Source of the DNA: Halorientalis marina
GTDB taxonomy: Archaea; Halobacteriota; Halobacteria; Halobacteriales; Haloarculaceae
Length of the DNA stretch: 64,000 nt
Assembly (NCBI RefSeq): GCF_023028345.1
Contig: NZ_CP095489.1
Coordinates: 1-64,000 of the forward strand
Reading direction: 5' to 3'
The notes under the pieces are model-generated. The model did not search any database, was not told the origin of the DNA, and was given only the letters and a program-made list of their open reading frames with translations. Of this stretch, positions 49,550 through 59,489 are shown piece by piece; position 1 is the first letter of the stretch, and every line of letters begins with the position of its first letter. The position numbers and the translations under genes are program-made.

Positions 49550-50598
49550 GAGCGTGTCATAGAAAGCGTCACGTACGAAGTAGCAGGGGGCGCGAAGTGT
49601 GTCCAACACAAGCGCAACCCTGCAAGACGTAGCTTCGGTAGACGACTTCTTGAATGTCGCGGCTACCGAGACGGTACCGCTGTTCGAGCACCTTGAGTTC
49701 GAGTTTCTGCTGGAGTACGATGTGTTCGCCCCCTCGAAGCGTGGGCGAACACGAGTTCACCAGCCACCAGACCTCTTTCGCGGCTTTCTGCACTGCTACT
49801 ACAAGGACATCTACGGCACACGTCCGGTTGCACGAGAACTCCAGCACGGCCTCGTCTGGTACTACTGCAGACTCGACAAACCACCATCCAGAGACACGAT
49901 TGACCGGTTTCTCACTGACCTTGAACACGTCGTCGACGATATCTTTGAGAGGCTCGTCGAGCAGGCCGCCGCCCGCAGCCTGCTCGACTCGACGTACTCC
50001 ATCGATTCGGCGCACATCGAGGCGGTCCAGTACAACGACGCTGCCTCATGGAACTACGATCTAACAACTGAAGAGTACTACTACGGCTTCGGCTGTACGA
50101 TCGTCTCAACCGGTTCAAAGATCCCAATTGCGGCGGAGTTCACACAGGCCAAACAAGCAGACCAAGAGACGGCGATGCGCGTCACGTGTGACGCGCTCGC
50201 CGTCGATACACCGATCTGGATGCTTGGAGACAGCGCCTACGACATCCTCGATTGGCACGACCACCTGCTGGCCGCAGGGGTCGTGCCAATCGCTCCATAC
50301 AATCCGCGAAATCCTGACGACCCAAAAGCCATCGAGTACAGGGTCGAAGACCAAGTCGAGGATGTTCAGCTGAAAATCCATCTTGGACGAGACGTATAAC
50401 AACCGGATAGGGGTCGAACGAACCAGCGACGTAGTCAAGGACTGCGGCCTCGGGCTCGCGCGAGCCCGAGGCCGCGTCCACGCACGAACAGAAGTGTTCC
50501 TTGCGCTGTCCCTCGGACTCGTTGTTGCGATCACAAACTCCGAGCGAGGAAACGAACCGGGCTGTGAGAAGCTATGAGATGGATTCTATGGCACGCTC
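49550..50598 (+). mobile_element. IS element with terminal repeats, transposase frameshifted
   Basis: Terminal repeat GAGCGTGTCATAGAAAGC at 49550 and, reverse, GAGCGTGCCATAGAATCC at 50581-50598. Carries one transposase gene (49599-50577) broken by a frameshift. Length about 1.05 kb. A short flanking GTAG on both sides may be the target duplication, uncertain. Confidence 0.7.
49599..50577 (+). pseudogene. IS5-like transposase, frameshifted near 50385
   Basis: The first 266 codons carry DLFRGFLHCYYKDIYGTRPVARELQ, DSTYSIDSAHIEAVQ (first catalytic Asp), WMLGDSAYDILDWHDHLL (second Asp) and end at LKIHLGRDV. The expected end ILDETYNNRIGVERTSDVVKDCGLG (ending E-x6-K/R-like motif) continues in another frame to 50577. 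The element is thus probably immobile unless the frameshift is programmed or an error. Confidence 0.7.
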
Positions 50599-50603
50599 GT
50601 AGC

Positions 50604-50620
50604 TGTTGATGATATCGACA
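50604..50620. promoter_or_regulatory. 17-bp palindrome
   Basis: TGTTGATGATATCGACA. Same pattern as the site at the IclR promoter. Just outside the IS element, which may have pushed it away from the acyl-CoA dehydrogenase promoter. Confidence 0.45.
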
Positions 50621-50708
50621 ATAGTAGCTTAGAGATTTCTCATCTATGGGCATAGAATAACAAATGTACTATTGTTATTCCACAGATTCACCCCCCGACC
50701 ATAGCTGG

Positions 50709-50725
50709 TGTTGATAATATCAACA
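50709..50725. promoter_or_regulatory. 17-bp perfect palindrome
   Basis: TGTTGATAATATCAACA, perfect 8-bp arms around a central A; 105 bp (ten helical turns) from the previous copy. Confidence 0.5.
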
Positions 50726-51119
50726 ATCTAGGGTCCGACCATTGTTGTAGTGAGCCTATTCGCTGCCATCAGACGATGCGCAAATTAGTCTTTAGTAATA
50801 CGAAGGGGGTGCGACCTGATGCGGTATTCAATCCACCCCCTGTGGTATTAGTTAAAATGGCTGTGATGAATCGTCGGACGTAGTTTAATTTCACTATGCC
50901 ACCGCCTGCCTGATGTTGTGAACCGTACATATCAGGTCGAGTTCGCGGAACTTTCCGTATATTTTTCGTGAAGCGGGGGATCTTTGACATAATCATCGGC
51001 GGTTTCCCGCTTTATCTCCCTAGTTCTAACGGTAGAAACCGACGCTATCCAGCGATTCACCGGGACCGAATTCGTTAGTATCCACCAGTCAATATTCGTG
51101 CAGTTCCGTCGGGGCCTCT

Positions 51120-53093
51120 CTATCGCTTCCAGTCCGCTTCGCGTTTTTCGAGAAACGCCGCGAGTCCCTTCTCAGCTTCTTCCGACTGCGTCCGTTTGAC
51201 GAGTCGGTCCATCGCCTCGTCAAACCACGTTTCCAGCAGATCGTCTTCCATCCCTGTCCATAGGTCTTTCATTTCGCTAATAGACTTCGGTCCCGATGCA
51301 GTCGTCGAATGAGCGAGTTCACGAACGATATCTTCTACCTGCGTTTCATCAACTGCGTAATTGACGATTCCCATCGATTCCGCTTCAGTAGCGGTGAATT
51401 GATCGCCTGTCAACGACATTTCCATGATCTCTTTCTTTCCGAGACTCATCCGACCGTATGTGAGTCCGATTGGCGGGAGCGCCCCGATCTGTCCTTCTGG
51501 AAGCGCGAAGCTACTGTTCGTAGAGGCGACTGCAAGATCGCAAAGTAGAACGAGCTCACACCCCCCGCCGTTAGCAGCTCCCTCAACTGCCGCAATTATC
51601 GGTTTCGGATGATTGCGAACCGTTTGTACCGTCGGGCCTAGGACCTCTTCGAACATTTCCCTGGCGTCCTCTGTCGACTCAAGGCTTTGGATCTCCGCGA
51701 TGTCGTCGCCAGCACAGAATGCTCGTCCTGCTCCCTGCAGAACTGTCGCTCGCACTTCGTCGTCATTCGCTGCCTTCTCGAGAGCGGCCTTCAGACCGTT
51801 CCAGCTCGACTTGTCAAGCGCGTTGAGTCGATCTGGTCTGTTGAGCGTGATCCATGCAGCGTATTCGCGTCGCTCATATCTAACCGTCTCGAACTCCGCC
51901 TGCTCGTATTCCCACTCGTAGAAGCCGGTTCCTGTCTTCTGCCCGAGTTCCTCGTTCGCCACCAATTCACGAAGGGATGGGTTGGGTTCATACTCATCCC
52001 AACCCGACCGGGCATGCAATTCTTCCAGCGTCTCGACAAGTCGGTCAATCCCGTACTCGTCAGCCATCTCGAGGAGGCCTCGCGGCCAGTTCATTCCGAT
52101 TTGCATCGCCTTGTCGATCTCTGACTTCGTGGTCACGTCGTTCGCCAGCATCCACGCCGCTTCGTTAACAGCAGGCGCGACGAGATGTTTCGGATCGAAG
52201 TCATTGCGACGCTCCTGTGGAATCTCAACACGTGAGTACTCCCCTGGTTCTGGATAGGTGTAGAAACCCTCACCGGTCTTCATACCGTAATTCTCGGCCT
52301 CCTCCTTTTTTTCAAGCAGATCGGGGATGTGCAGGTCGACCCCTCGATCTTGCATCGAGTGGGCAGCCATGGTAGCGACATCTATACCACTGAAGTCGAG
52401 AACCTCGAACGGCCCCATTGGAAGGCCGATTCGCCGGATCGCGGCGTCTATTGTTTTCCTGTCTCGCCCCTCTTGGTCAACCTGACGAACTGCCTCAAGC
52501 CAGAATCGGAGATTGATCCGATTGATAAGGAATCCAGGGATATCCTTCTCAACGAGTACTGGGGTCTTGCCAATCGCCTCGCTGATTGTTTCAGCCGCCT
52601 CAAATATATCGTTGGCCGTTTCCTTACCCCGGATAACCTCGACGATGTCCATAAGCTGAACGGGATTGGAAAAATGCAGGCCGACGACCTTGCTCGGTCG
52701 ATCCGTCGCGGACGCAATTTCGGTGATCGGGAGAGTACTAGTATTGGTCGCTAGAATCGTTCTTTCCGGTGCGTGGTTATCGATCGTACCAAAAACATCC
52801 TGTTTCAAGTCGATGTTCTCAGGCACTGCTTCGACGACAAGATCGGCATCACCGTAGGCTTCTTCCTCTGATGTCGTCGTCTCGATCTGTGCTAATACGG
52901 CATCCGGATCCTCAGTGAGTTTCTCGAGACTTCCTTCGATTTTTTCGAGAGCGGTTTGCAAGACGTCCTCGTCGATGTCGATAATCGTAACGTCGTATCC
53001 AGACATCGCAAAGGTTTGAGCGATACCATGGCCCATTGTTCCGCCTCCGACGACAGTCACAGTCTCTACACTTTCGGTTAGTGACGCACTCAT
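51120..53093 (-). CDS. 3-hydroxyacyl-CoA dehydrogenase/enoyl-CoA hydratase fusion
   Basis: 657 aa. N-terminal Rossmann fold VTVVGGGTMGHGIAQTFAMSGYDVTIID (about 11-38), SNPVQLMDIVEVI and PGFLINRI as in the dehydrogenase; C-terminal crotonase domain GAGRAFCAGDDIAEIQ and EGAANGGGCELVLLCDLAVAS with the oxyanion-hole Gly/Ala residues. In the pathway it hydrates enoyl-CoA and oxidises the hydroxyacyl-CoA. Order (dehydrogenase first) is the archaeal type. A TATA-like AAAATTATAAC lies 36-45 bp upstream on the minus strand, with GGTGA before the ATG. Confidence 0.93.
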   Translation of the reverse strand: MSASLTESVETVTVVGGGTMGHGIAQTFAMSGYDVTIIDIDEDVLQTALEKIEGSLEKLTEDPDAVLAQIETTTSEEEAYGDADLVVEAVPENIDLKQDVFGTIDNHAPERTILATNTSTLPITEIASATDRPSKVVGLHFSNPVQLMDIVEVIRGKETANDIFEAAETISEAIGKTPVLVEKDIPGFLINRINLRFWLEAVRQVDQEGRDRKTIDAAIRRIGLPMGPFEVLDFSGIDVATMAAHSMQDRGVDLHIPDLLEKKEEAENYGMKTGEGFYTYPEPGEYSRVEIPQERRNDFDPKHLVAPAVNEAAWMLANDVTTKSEIDKAMQIGMNWPRGLLEMADEYGIDRLVETLEELHARSGWDEYEPNPSLRELVANEELGQKTGTGFYEWEYEQAEFETVRYERREYAAWITLNRPDRLNALDKSSWNGLKAALEKAANDDEVRATVLQGAGRAFCAGDDIAEIQSLESTEDAREMFEEVLGPTVQTVRNHPKPIIAAVEGAANGGGCELVLLCDLAVASTNSSFALPEGQIGALPPIGLTYGRMSLGKKEIMEMSLTGDQFTATEAESMGIVNYAVDETQVEDIVRELAHSTTASGPKSISEMKDLWTGMEDDLLETWFDEAMDRLVKRTQSEEAEKGLAAFLEKREADWKR

Positions 53094-53330
53094 TTTTTCA
53101 CCGTGATTAAGATGTCTCCGCCGGCCTTGTTATAATTTTCCCTAGTCTCTAATGCTTCATCGGTCATTGGTTGGCTCTATTGCTCTTCCGAGGCCTCTCA
53201 CAATACCATAGGAAAATCACGTTCTAGTGGTTTAATCTCATTCGAGGTACTACCGGGTGCTGCTGGTGATGTAGTGGAAAGTGCGATCTTCGGTGGGCTT
53301 CTAGAGGGCATGAAACAGCCGGCAGAGAAG
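53094..53330. other. non-coding stretch
   Basis: Contains the promoter of the fusion gene (TATA-like TTATAATTTT at about 53129-53138 on the plus strand) and otherwise nothing recognised. Confidence 0.4.
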
Positions 53331-54641
53331 AGGACTCGACGCGCTAGTGTCATTACCGCTAACCCACTCGATTCACGACGGGATACGAAGCTACGAAGGG
53401 ACGCAGCTGGCCAAGCCGCGTCCCTGTCCACACTACAGGGGAAGCGATTACCGCAAACATGATTCACGCCCACGGCGCTTCGCCGTCCTCATCACTGAGG
53501 ACGGCTTTGAGGACGTAACGGTTACCATCCAGCGATACTGGTGCAAGCAGTACGAGAAACGGGTCGACGCAGAGATGTCCGAACGGTTCTACGAGGACTG
53601 TCTCTACTGCAAACCAATCGTCGACCTCTGGCTCTACCATGCCTCGGAGAATCTGTTCAACCGGAGTAAACGGATTCCCCACATCCACTACGGCATCCAG
53701 GTTGACCGGGATACAATCCAGCGGTACGCTGAACTGTTTAGTGGCCGAGTCAACGACCATCACGGTAGTAACTCAGACATGATCTTGAGGAACCGTGCCC
53801 GTAACGCAACGTTAACGACTTACACTCACCAACTCAAAACGACAATTTCTCAAAATGTTTCCTACATCGATAGGGTGACGGTCGCCGACGAACCACTCTC
53901 GCTGAATTTCCTCTCGCTTCTGTTTGGAACGGAAACCGCTGTGGAATTCTGTGAGTAGTATGCCGACGAACTGGCCGCCGAAGACGTGGTCGGTATCGTC
54001 GGGGTTGCGGACGAGACTACCCTGGCTAAGAAGGGAGCGAAGAAGCCATCGCGCGAGGAGCACGCCAAGCAAAAGACACCCGGAGAGCCGAAGAAGCCGT
54101 CCGGCAACGGCTTCTGCGTCGCCGGCAGCTATCTCCCGCAACTGGGCTGTATCGCCAGCCTCTAGTGTCGTAACACCGACTTCGCGTGGCTGCTCACAGC
54201 CATGCTTGTCGCCTCCACTTGAGGGAGTTGACTAATGGATTGCCAGTGGTGAATCTAGCTACAACGACACGGTTGCGCACAAAGAGTCGTGTCTCGTCCA
54301 CGAGTTGCGACAGTTCGTATAATCGGACGGGCTGTCGTAGCCCCCAGAGCTGTCAAGAGGTTCAGAAGTACCACAGCTATCTCCCGGTAGTGTAAGAAGA
54401 GTTGTACGCGGAATGAGTCATGGTCTTCCGCGAGAAGTACCCGGCGTTGTGGGACGAAAAGATCGAGACGTTTAGTGGTCTGGTCAGTACAAATGCGATT
54501 GAGGGCAGCAACTGGCGGTTGAAATACGGGACTCCGAACGCCGTACACGCGGTACCAAACGTGCGTACGGCTCTACTCGCGCTCCACGCGATGTACGATT
54601 TGTTCCGCAATAGGCGTCCTCAGGTAAGTTTCACCCAATGA
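53331..54641 (+). pseudogene. degenerate transposase, multiple stops and slips
   Basis: CPHYRGSDYRKHDSRPRRFAVLITEDGF, YWCKQYEKRVDAEMSERFYEDCLY and IQVDRDTIQRYAELFSG at 53347-53958; a TAG stop at 53956; then in the same frame YADELAAEDVVGIVGVADETTLAKKGAKKP to a stop at 54163; the C terminus FSGLVSTNAIEGSNWRLKYGTPNAV is intact at 54420-54638 in another frame. A haloarchaeal Zn-finger DDE transposase I could not assign to a family; dead. Confidence 0.65.
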
Positions 54642-54810
54642 TTTGGGAACTTCACCTGCGAGGATGTGATGAGCCAGTCGGCGTCACCGACTGGCCCGTC
54701 TCGTCAGCACGGTCTCTCGAAAGGAGCAGCATAGCGTCCCGAAACGAGCAGAAACAGGGCGACTGCGCGTTCCCCCAATGGATACTGCACCACCGCATTA
54801 CCGGCCAAAC

Positions 54811-54820
54811 ACTTATATGC
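54811..54820 (+). promoter_or_regulatory. TATA box for the DUF35 gene
   Basis: ACTTATATGC, centred about 27 bp before the ATG at 54842, predicting a leaderless transcript and supporting that start. Confidence 0.55.
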
Positions 54821-54841
54821 ACAGCATCAATTTGGGAGCGT

Positions 54842-55276
54842 ATGCGACAAGTGCATCCCGACTATAATGAGTCGTCGGGACTCGTCGTTGACGGGTCGAT
54901 TCGTATTGCCGCCGATGACAATCCAGTGCTGATAGGGACCGAATGTTCCGAGTGCGAGTACGTTGTCTTTCCATCTCGGCCGTTTTGCCGCAATTGTCTT
55001 TCGGACAACGTCTCTGATGTCGAACTTGCACGAACAGGACAACTCGAGACCTACACCGTCGCACATACTGGTCAAGAAGGAATCGAACCGCCGTACGCAT
55101 TCGGCTTTGTGAACCTGGAAAACGTACAGATTTACTCCCGTTTCACCGAGTGGAAAGAAAGATCACTCGAAGTTGGCGACCAAGTGGAACTGGTACTTGA
55201 AAAAATCAAGACAGATACGGAGACCGGTGAACCGTTGTTTGGCCATATGTTCCGCCCCATGGAGGAAGAACAATGA
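54842..55276 (+). CDS. DUF35 zinc-ribbon/OB-fold acyl-CoA partner protein
   Basis: 144 aa starting MRQVHPDYNESSG. Rubredoxin-like zinc ribbon GTECSECEYVVFPSRPFCRNCLS (four Cys) followed by the OB-fold DUF35 half (LETYTVAHTGQEGIEPPYAFGFVNLENVQIYSRF). Such proteins bind acyl-CoA next to thiolases or hydratases. The stop overlaps the thiolase ATG by 4 bp. Upstream TATA box fits the ATG at 54842; the frame is open to 54638. Confidence 0.85.
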   Translation: MRQVHPDYNESSGLVVDGSIRIAADDNPVLIGTECSECEYVVFPSRPFCRNCLSDNVSDVELARTGQLETYTVAHTGQEGIEPPYAFGFVNLENVQIYSRFTEWKERSLEVGDQVELVLEKIKTDTETGEPLFGHMFRPMEEEQ

Positions 55277-56445
55277 CTGAAAACGAAGTAGCTGTCGTCA
55301 ACGTCGGTCAGTCCGACTTCGGCGAACTGGAGGGACAGCGCGTAACTGAGTTTGGGAGCAGAGCCGTTCGTGAAGCGCTCTTGTCTTCGAGCGTTGAACC
55401 AGATGATATCGAGGAAGCGTATATCGGTAATGTCGCTACTACTGCTCAGGATCAAACCAGTGTTATTGGCCAAGCAATACTCCGAGAAGTAGGGGTAACA
55501 GGTATCCCGATCATCCGAGTTGAGAACGCGTGTGCCAGCTCAACCTGTGCATTCCAAGAGGCCTATAAGAGAGTTCAATCAGGCGAATCCGATATCGTGC
55601 TCGCTATGGGTGTTGAGAAAATGACTGGTGTCCCGACGGAGGTTGCTCTCAAAGATATGGCTGGTGCGGCGGACGCAGAAGTTGAGGGTGCAATGGGGAT
55701 GACGTTCATGGGTCTCTACGGGATGCGCGCTAACGCCTACATGAATCAGTTCGGTAATGTACGCGAGGAATTGGCCGACATCGCGGTCAAAAATCATGAC
55801 AATGGGCTTAAAAATCCACGGGCACATCTTCAGCTCAACGTTGACCGCGACGACATCCTTGAATCCCGCCCAATCTCCGATCCTATCCGGCTGCTTGATG
55901 CCTGTCCAATGTCAGATGGAGCAGCAGCAGCAGTCATCGCACGCACCGAAATCGCCGAAGAGTTGGTTGAAGAACCAATCTACGTCGATGCTGCCGAAAT
56001 GTTGAGCGGCAATTACCTTGAGGAGGTCGAATTCTGGCGTGAAGAACTTGACGAACGCGTGGCCCAAAAGGCCTACAGTGAGGCTGGTATCGGCCCGGAT
56101 GATCTGGATGTTGTCGAAGTTCATGATGCGGCTACCATCGGCGAGCTAATGCATTATGAAGGACTCGGGTTAGCGGATCAAGGGGAAGGTGCTTCACTCG
56201 TCCGGAGTGGTGACGTTATGCTCGATGGTCGTACTCCGGTTAATCCAAGTGGTGGACTCAAGTCACGCGGTCATCCCGTGGGAGCAACGGGGGTGGCCCA
56301 GATCTGTGAACTCGTCTGGCAACTCCGTGGCGAGGCGGGAGCCCGGCAGGTTGAAAATCCGTCTATTGGATTAGCCCAGAACTCGGGTGGCGCACTTGTA
56401 GGTGAAGGCGGCGTATCGACAGTAACGATCCTCAGTAACCGCTGA
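55273..56445 (+). CDS. thiolase (acetyl-CoA acyltransferase, SCP-x type)
   Basis: 390 aa. Active-site Cys in VENACASSTCAFQEAY (about residues 83-98), substrate segments GVEKMTGVP, and C-terminal catalytic His/Cys region NPSGGLKSRGHPVGATGVAQICELVWQL and NSGGALVGEGG. Partner of the DUF35 protein (ATGA overlap), the typical archaeal thiolase-DUF35 pair that cleaves 3-ketoacyl-CoA. Confidence 0.93.
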   Translation: MTENEVAVVNVGQSDFGELEGQRVTEFGSRAVREALLSSSVEPDDIEEAYIGNVATTAQDQTSVIGQAILREVGVTGIPIIRVENACASSTCAFQEAYKRVQSGESDIVLAMGVEKMTGVPTEVALKDMAGAADAEVEGAMGMTFMGLYGMRANAYMNQFGNVREELADIAVKNHDNGLKNPRAHLQLNVDRDDILESRPISDPIRLLDACPMSDGAAAAVIARTEIAEELVEEPIYVDAAEMLSGNYLEEVEFWREELDERVAQKAYSEAGIGPDDLDVVEVHDAATIGELMHYEGLGLADQGEGASLVRSGDVMLDGRTPVNPSGGLKSRGHPVGATGVAQICELVWQLRGEAGARQVENPSIGLAQNSGGALVGEGGVSTVTILSNR

Positions 56446-56562
56446 ACTTTTTTCGTTTTTACTAGATATTCGGTTTCACCTTCCTATCTGAAGATCTGTC
56501 GGTAGACACCTCTGAAAATTGTTTCCCAATCGGCAACAGCAGAATAGGTTGTTACCCCGAAC

Positions 56563-56572
56563 CTATATATAT
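56563..56572 (+). promoter_or_regulatory. TATA box for the acyl-CoA ligase gene
   Basis: CTATATATAT, centred about 27 bp before the ATG at 56594, as expected for a leaderless transcript. Confidence 0.6.
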
Positions 56573-56593
56573 GGGGGCACATAACAAGAATTC

Positions 56594-58243
56594 ATGGAGG
56601 TCATAGATGGATTCCCATCGACTAGTGGAGACGAATATCCGCTCAACACGACAAGATTCATCGAGGCGGCAGCACGAAACGTTCCTGATCGGGAAATCGT
56701 CTCAGGGACAGGTGAAGACCAGTTCCGGTACACCTACGGAGAGGCGTACGAACGGATGCAGCGCTTGGCCAATGCCCTCGAAGAGTTGGGTGTTGAGGCC
56801 GGAGATCGCGTAGGTGTACTTGCGTGGAATGATCACCGTCACTATGAATGCTATTTCGGTATTCCCGGAACCGGTGCCGTTTTCCTTCAGCTCAATCTCC
56901 GACTGCATTCAGATCAACTACAGTATGTGTTAAATCACTCGGAACCGCGATTCTTAGTGGTCGACGAATCCCTTCTGGAAGTCGCTGAAGGTGTCGCCCA
57001 CGAGGTCAGTTCCATAGAGGGATTCGTCGTCATGACTGATAACGATCTCGACGAGGTCGAAACCGATCTCGAGCCGACGTTCTCCTATGAAGATATATTA
57101 ACTGAGGCGGAGCCGGAGTACGATTGGCCATACATCGACGAAACATCGGCATACAGTGCCTGCTACACGACTGGAACGACGGGGCGTCCCAAAGGAGTGT
57201 ACTATTCCCACCGGAACATCTACCTACACACGATGCAGTTGGCGAACTCCGTCGGTATCTCACATGAGGACTCAGTCGCTCAAATCACGCCGATGTTCCA
57301 TGGACAGGGCTGGGGACTGGCCTACGCTGCGACGTACGCTGGCGCAAAGCTCGCGTTCCCGGGCCGATATCAGGCGGAAAATCCCGAACCGCTGGTTGAT
57401 CTCATCCGTGACGAGGACGCGACCGTAACAAACGGGGCACCAGCTATTTTTATGCCGATGCTCGATTACATTCGAGATCTCGACGATATCCCGAACTGGA
57501 ACGATCTACAGATGATGTCTGGAGCAACAGAGCCGCCGCTGGACATGATGCAGGGATACAAAGAACTCACGGGGGCAGAGATCGTCCATGCATATGGCGC
57601 AACTGAGACGACCCCGCTGGTAACGATGAACTTCATCAAGCCGTCGCTTGAAGAAGACCTCTCTGAGGAAGAAAAGCTCGATATGCGGCGCAAGCAGGGA
57701 CTGACTGTCCCGGGTATCGAGATGAAAATAGTCGATCCTACCACAGGCGAGGAACTGCCACACGACGGTGAATCCGCCGGAGAAATTCTCATCCGTGGTC
57801 CATGGGTGACAAGCAGTTACTATGACGACGACCGAACGGAACATTCGTTCACTGACGATGGGTTCTGGGAAAGCGGCGACGCCGGGGTAATCGATAAGGA
57901 AGGATATCTAAAGATTACTGACCGTATCAAGGATGTTATTAAAAGCGGTGGGGAATGGATTTCGTCTGTCGACATGGAAAACCTCCTCATCGAACACCCG
58001 AATGTCAGAGACGCGTGCGTTGTTGGCCTTGAACATCCGGAATGGGAAGAGCGCCCATTCGCACTTGTTGAGGTCGAAGACGATTTCAATCGTGAAGAAC
58101 TCGATGAAATTCTTTCCCAGCGGTTCGCCGACTGGCAGCTCCCCGATGAAATTGAGTTTACCGATGAAATTCCAAAAACAAGTGTGGGGAAAAACAACAA
58201 GAAAGTAATCCGCGAAGAGTACGAAGGTCGATATCTCGATTGA
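56594..58243 (+). CDS. long-chain acyl-CoA ligase (AMP-binding)
   Basis: 549 aa. ANL-superfamily core: P-loop-like YTTGTTGRPKGVYYSHRN (about 193-210), acyl-binding VHAYGATETTPLVTM, ATP-binding GFWESGDAGVIDKEGYLKITDRIKDVIKSGGEWISSVDMENLL and the C-terminal catalytic Lys in KTSVGKNNKKVI. It activates an acid to its CoA thioester, feeding the pathway below. Own promoter upstream; ends 30 bp before the next gene. Confidence 0.92.
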   Translation: MEVIDGFPSTSGDEYPLNTTRFIEAAARNVPDREIVSGTGEDQFRYTYGEAYERMQRLANALEELGVEAGDRVGVLAWNDHRHYECYFGIPGTGAVFLQLNLRLHSDQLQYVLNHSEPRFLVVDESLLEVAEGVAHEVSSIEGFVVMTDNDLDEVETDLEPTFSYEDILTEAEPEYDWPYIDETSAYSACYTTGTTGRPKGVYYSHRNIYLHTMQLANSVGISHEDSVAQITPMFHGQGWGLAYAATYAGAKLAFPGRYQAENPEPLVDLIRDEDATVTNGAPAIFMPMLDYIRDLDDIPNWNDLQMMSGATEPPLDMMQGYKELTGAEIVHAYGATETTPLVTMNFIKPSLEEDLSEEEKLDMRRKQGLTVPGIEMKIVDPTTGEELPHDGESAGEILIRGPWVTSSYYDDDRTEHSFTDDGFWESGDAGVIDKEGYLKITDRIKDVIKSGGEWISSVDMENLLIEHPNVRDACVVGLEHPEWEERPFALVEVEDDFNREELDEILSQRFADWQLPDEIEFTDEIPKTSVGKNNKKVIREEYEGRYLD

Positions 58244-58273
58244 CAGCATCTTAGACGACATTCAAACAGGGAT

Positions 58274-59479
58274 ATGACAGGCATTAATTTCGACGTTGAC
58301 GAAGAGACGCAGCTCGTATTGAACAGCCTTGATGAGTTTATTGAGCGTGAGGTCGCCCCCTTAGCGAGTGGCCTTGAATCGAAACTTAACAATCCCACCT
58401 TGGGTCGACGAGCAAACGGTCAACCCACCGAGGAGATACTCGAAGCGATTCAGAGTATTCGTCAAAAGAGTGGTGAGGCGGGGTTTTACGCCATGCATAT
58501 GCCCGAAGAGGTTGGTGGCCAAGGGGTCTCAAAAATAACGTGGTACGCAGTGAAGCGCCACGTCGCTTCGAAGGGACGAGGGCTCTCTGAGCATGTCCTC
58601 AAGGGGCCGGAGGGGCCAAATGCGCTATTGGGTCTTGCTGAGGGTGAACAGGTCGAACGGTACCTCAAGCCAGTCGTGCGTGGTAAGAAATCGACTGCAT
58701 TCGGTCAAACTGAACCCGATGTCGGTTCTGACTCACCCTCGATGTCGACCGAAGCTGAAAAGAACGGCGACGAATGGATAATCAACGGCCGAAAGCAGTG
58801 GATTACGAACGCGGCATTCTGCGATTTCGCCCTTGTGCTGGCTCGGACAAAGCCGCTGGCGGAGGTCGATCGGCGATACGATGGTATCACTTGTTTCATC
58901 GTCGAACGCGACGAGTTCGAAGTCGGATCAGTCAACAACGCTATTGGCTTGGAGGGTTGGCAAGCCGAAATCCTTCTGGACGACGTTGCCGTATCTGAAT
59001 CACGCGTTCTTGGCCCCAAGCATGGCGCATTTCGAGATGCAATGGAACTATTGACGATGGGTCGACTCGAACTCGGAGCAGAAGCTGTTGGCTACTCGCA
59101 GTATCTGCTTGAGAAGAGCAGGGAGTATGCACGGGAACGTGAGGCGTTCGGGGAGTCCATCGGGTCATTCCAGCAGGTGTCAAGCATGTATGCACGAGGA
59201 CGTGCAAAAACGTATATGGCAGACGCTGGGGGCCTACGAACTGCATGGAATCTGGATCAGGGTAATGACATCGTTGAGGATGTCTCGATCTTCCATTGGT
59301 TCGCGACTAACGCTTTCTGGGAAATTGCGGACAACGCGGTCCAGATTCACGGCGCAAACGGCCTATCAGAGGACAATCCATTTGTTGATCATCTCCATCT
59401 AGCTAGAGTGCTTCGGATCGTAGAAGGAACTGACGAGATCCAACTCAACACGATCGCTAAGCAAAATGATCTCCTATAG
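58274..59479 (+). CDS. acyl-CoA dehydrogenase, copy 2
   Basis: 401 aa. Typical segments FGQTEPDVGSDSPSMSTEA, IINGRKQWITNAAFCDFALVLARTK, and C-terminal VQIHGANGLSEDNPFVDHLHLARVLRIVEGTDEIQLNTIAKQ, where the IVEGTDEIQ motif replaces the IYEGTSE of copy 1. An N-terminal extension (INFDVDEETQLVLNSLDEFIER) is typical of the subgroup acting on branched or long substrates. In one operon with the ligase (30-bp gap). Confidence 0.9.
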   Translation: MTGINFDVDEETQLVLNSLDEFIEREVAPLASGLESKLNNPTLGRRANGQPTEEILEAIQSIRQKSGEAGFYAMHMPEEVGGQGVSKITWYAVKRHVASKGRGLSEHVLKGPEGPNALLGLAEGEQVERYLKPVVRGKKSTAFGQTEPDVGSDSPSMSTEAEKNGDEWIINGRKQWITNAAFCDFALVLARTKPLAEVDRRYDGITCFIVERDEFEVGSVNNAIGLEGWQAEILLDDVAVSESRVLGPKHGAFRDAMELLTMGRLELGAEAVGYSQYLLEKSREYAREREAFGESIGSFQQVSSMYARGRAKTYMADAGGLRTAWNLDQGNDIVEDVSIFHWFATNAFWEIADNAVQIHGANGLSEDNPFVDHLHLARVLRIVEGTDEIQLNTIAKQNDLL

Positions 59480-59489
59480 ACAAAATAAG

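Larger units (their letters stand above)
50599..51119. other. non-coding stretch with two palindromes
   Basis: 520 bp. Holds 17-bp palindromes at 50604-50620 and 50709-50725 and repeats of CCGACCATWGYTG. A minus-strand degenerate stretch near 50880-50960 (TVHNIRQAVA-type) recalls transposase tails. No gene is supported. Confidence 0.4.
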
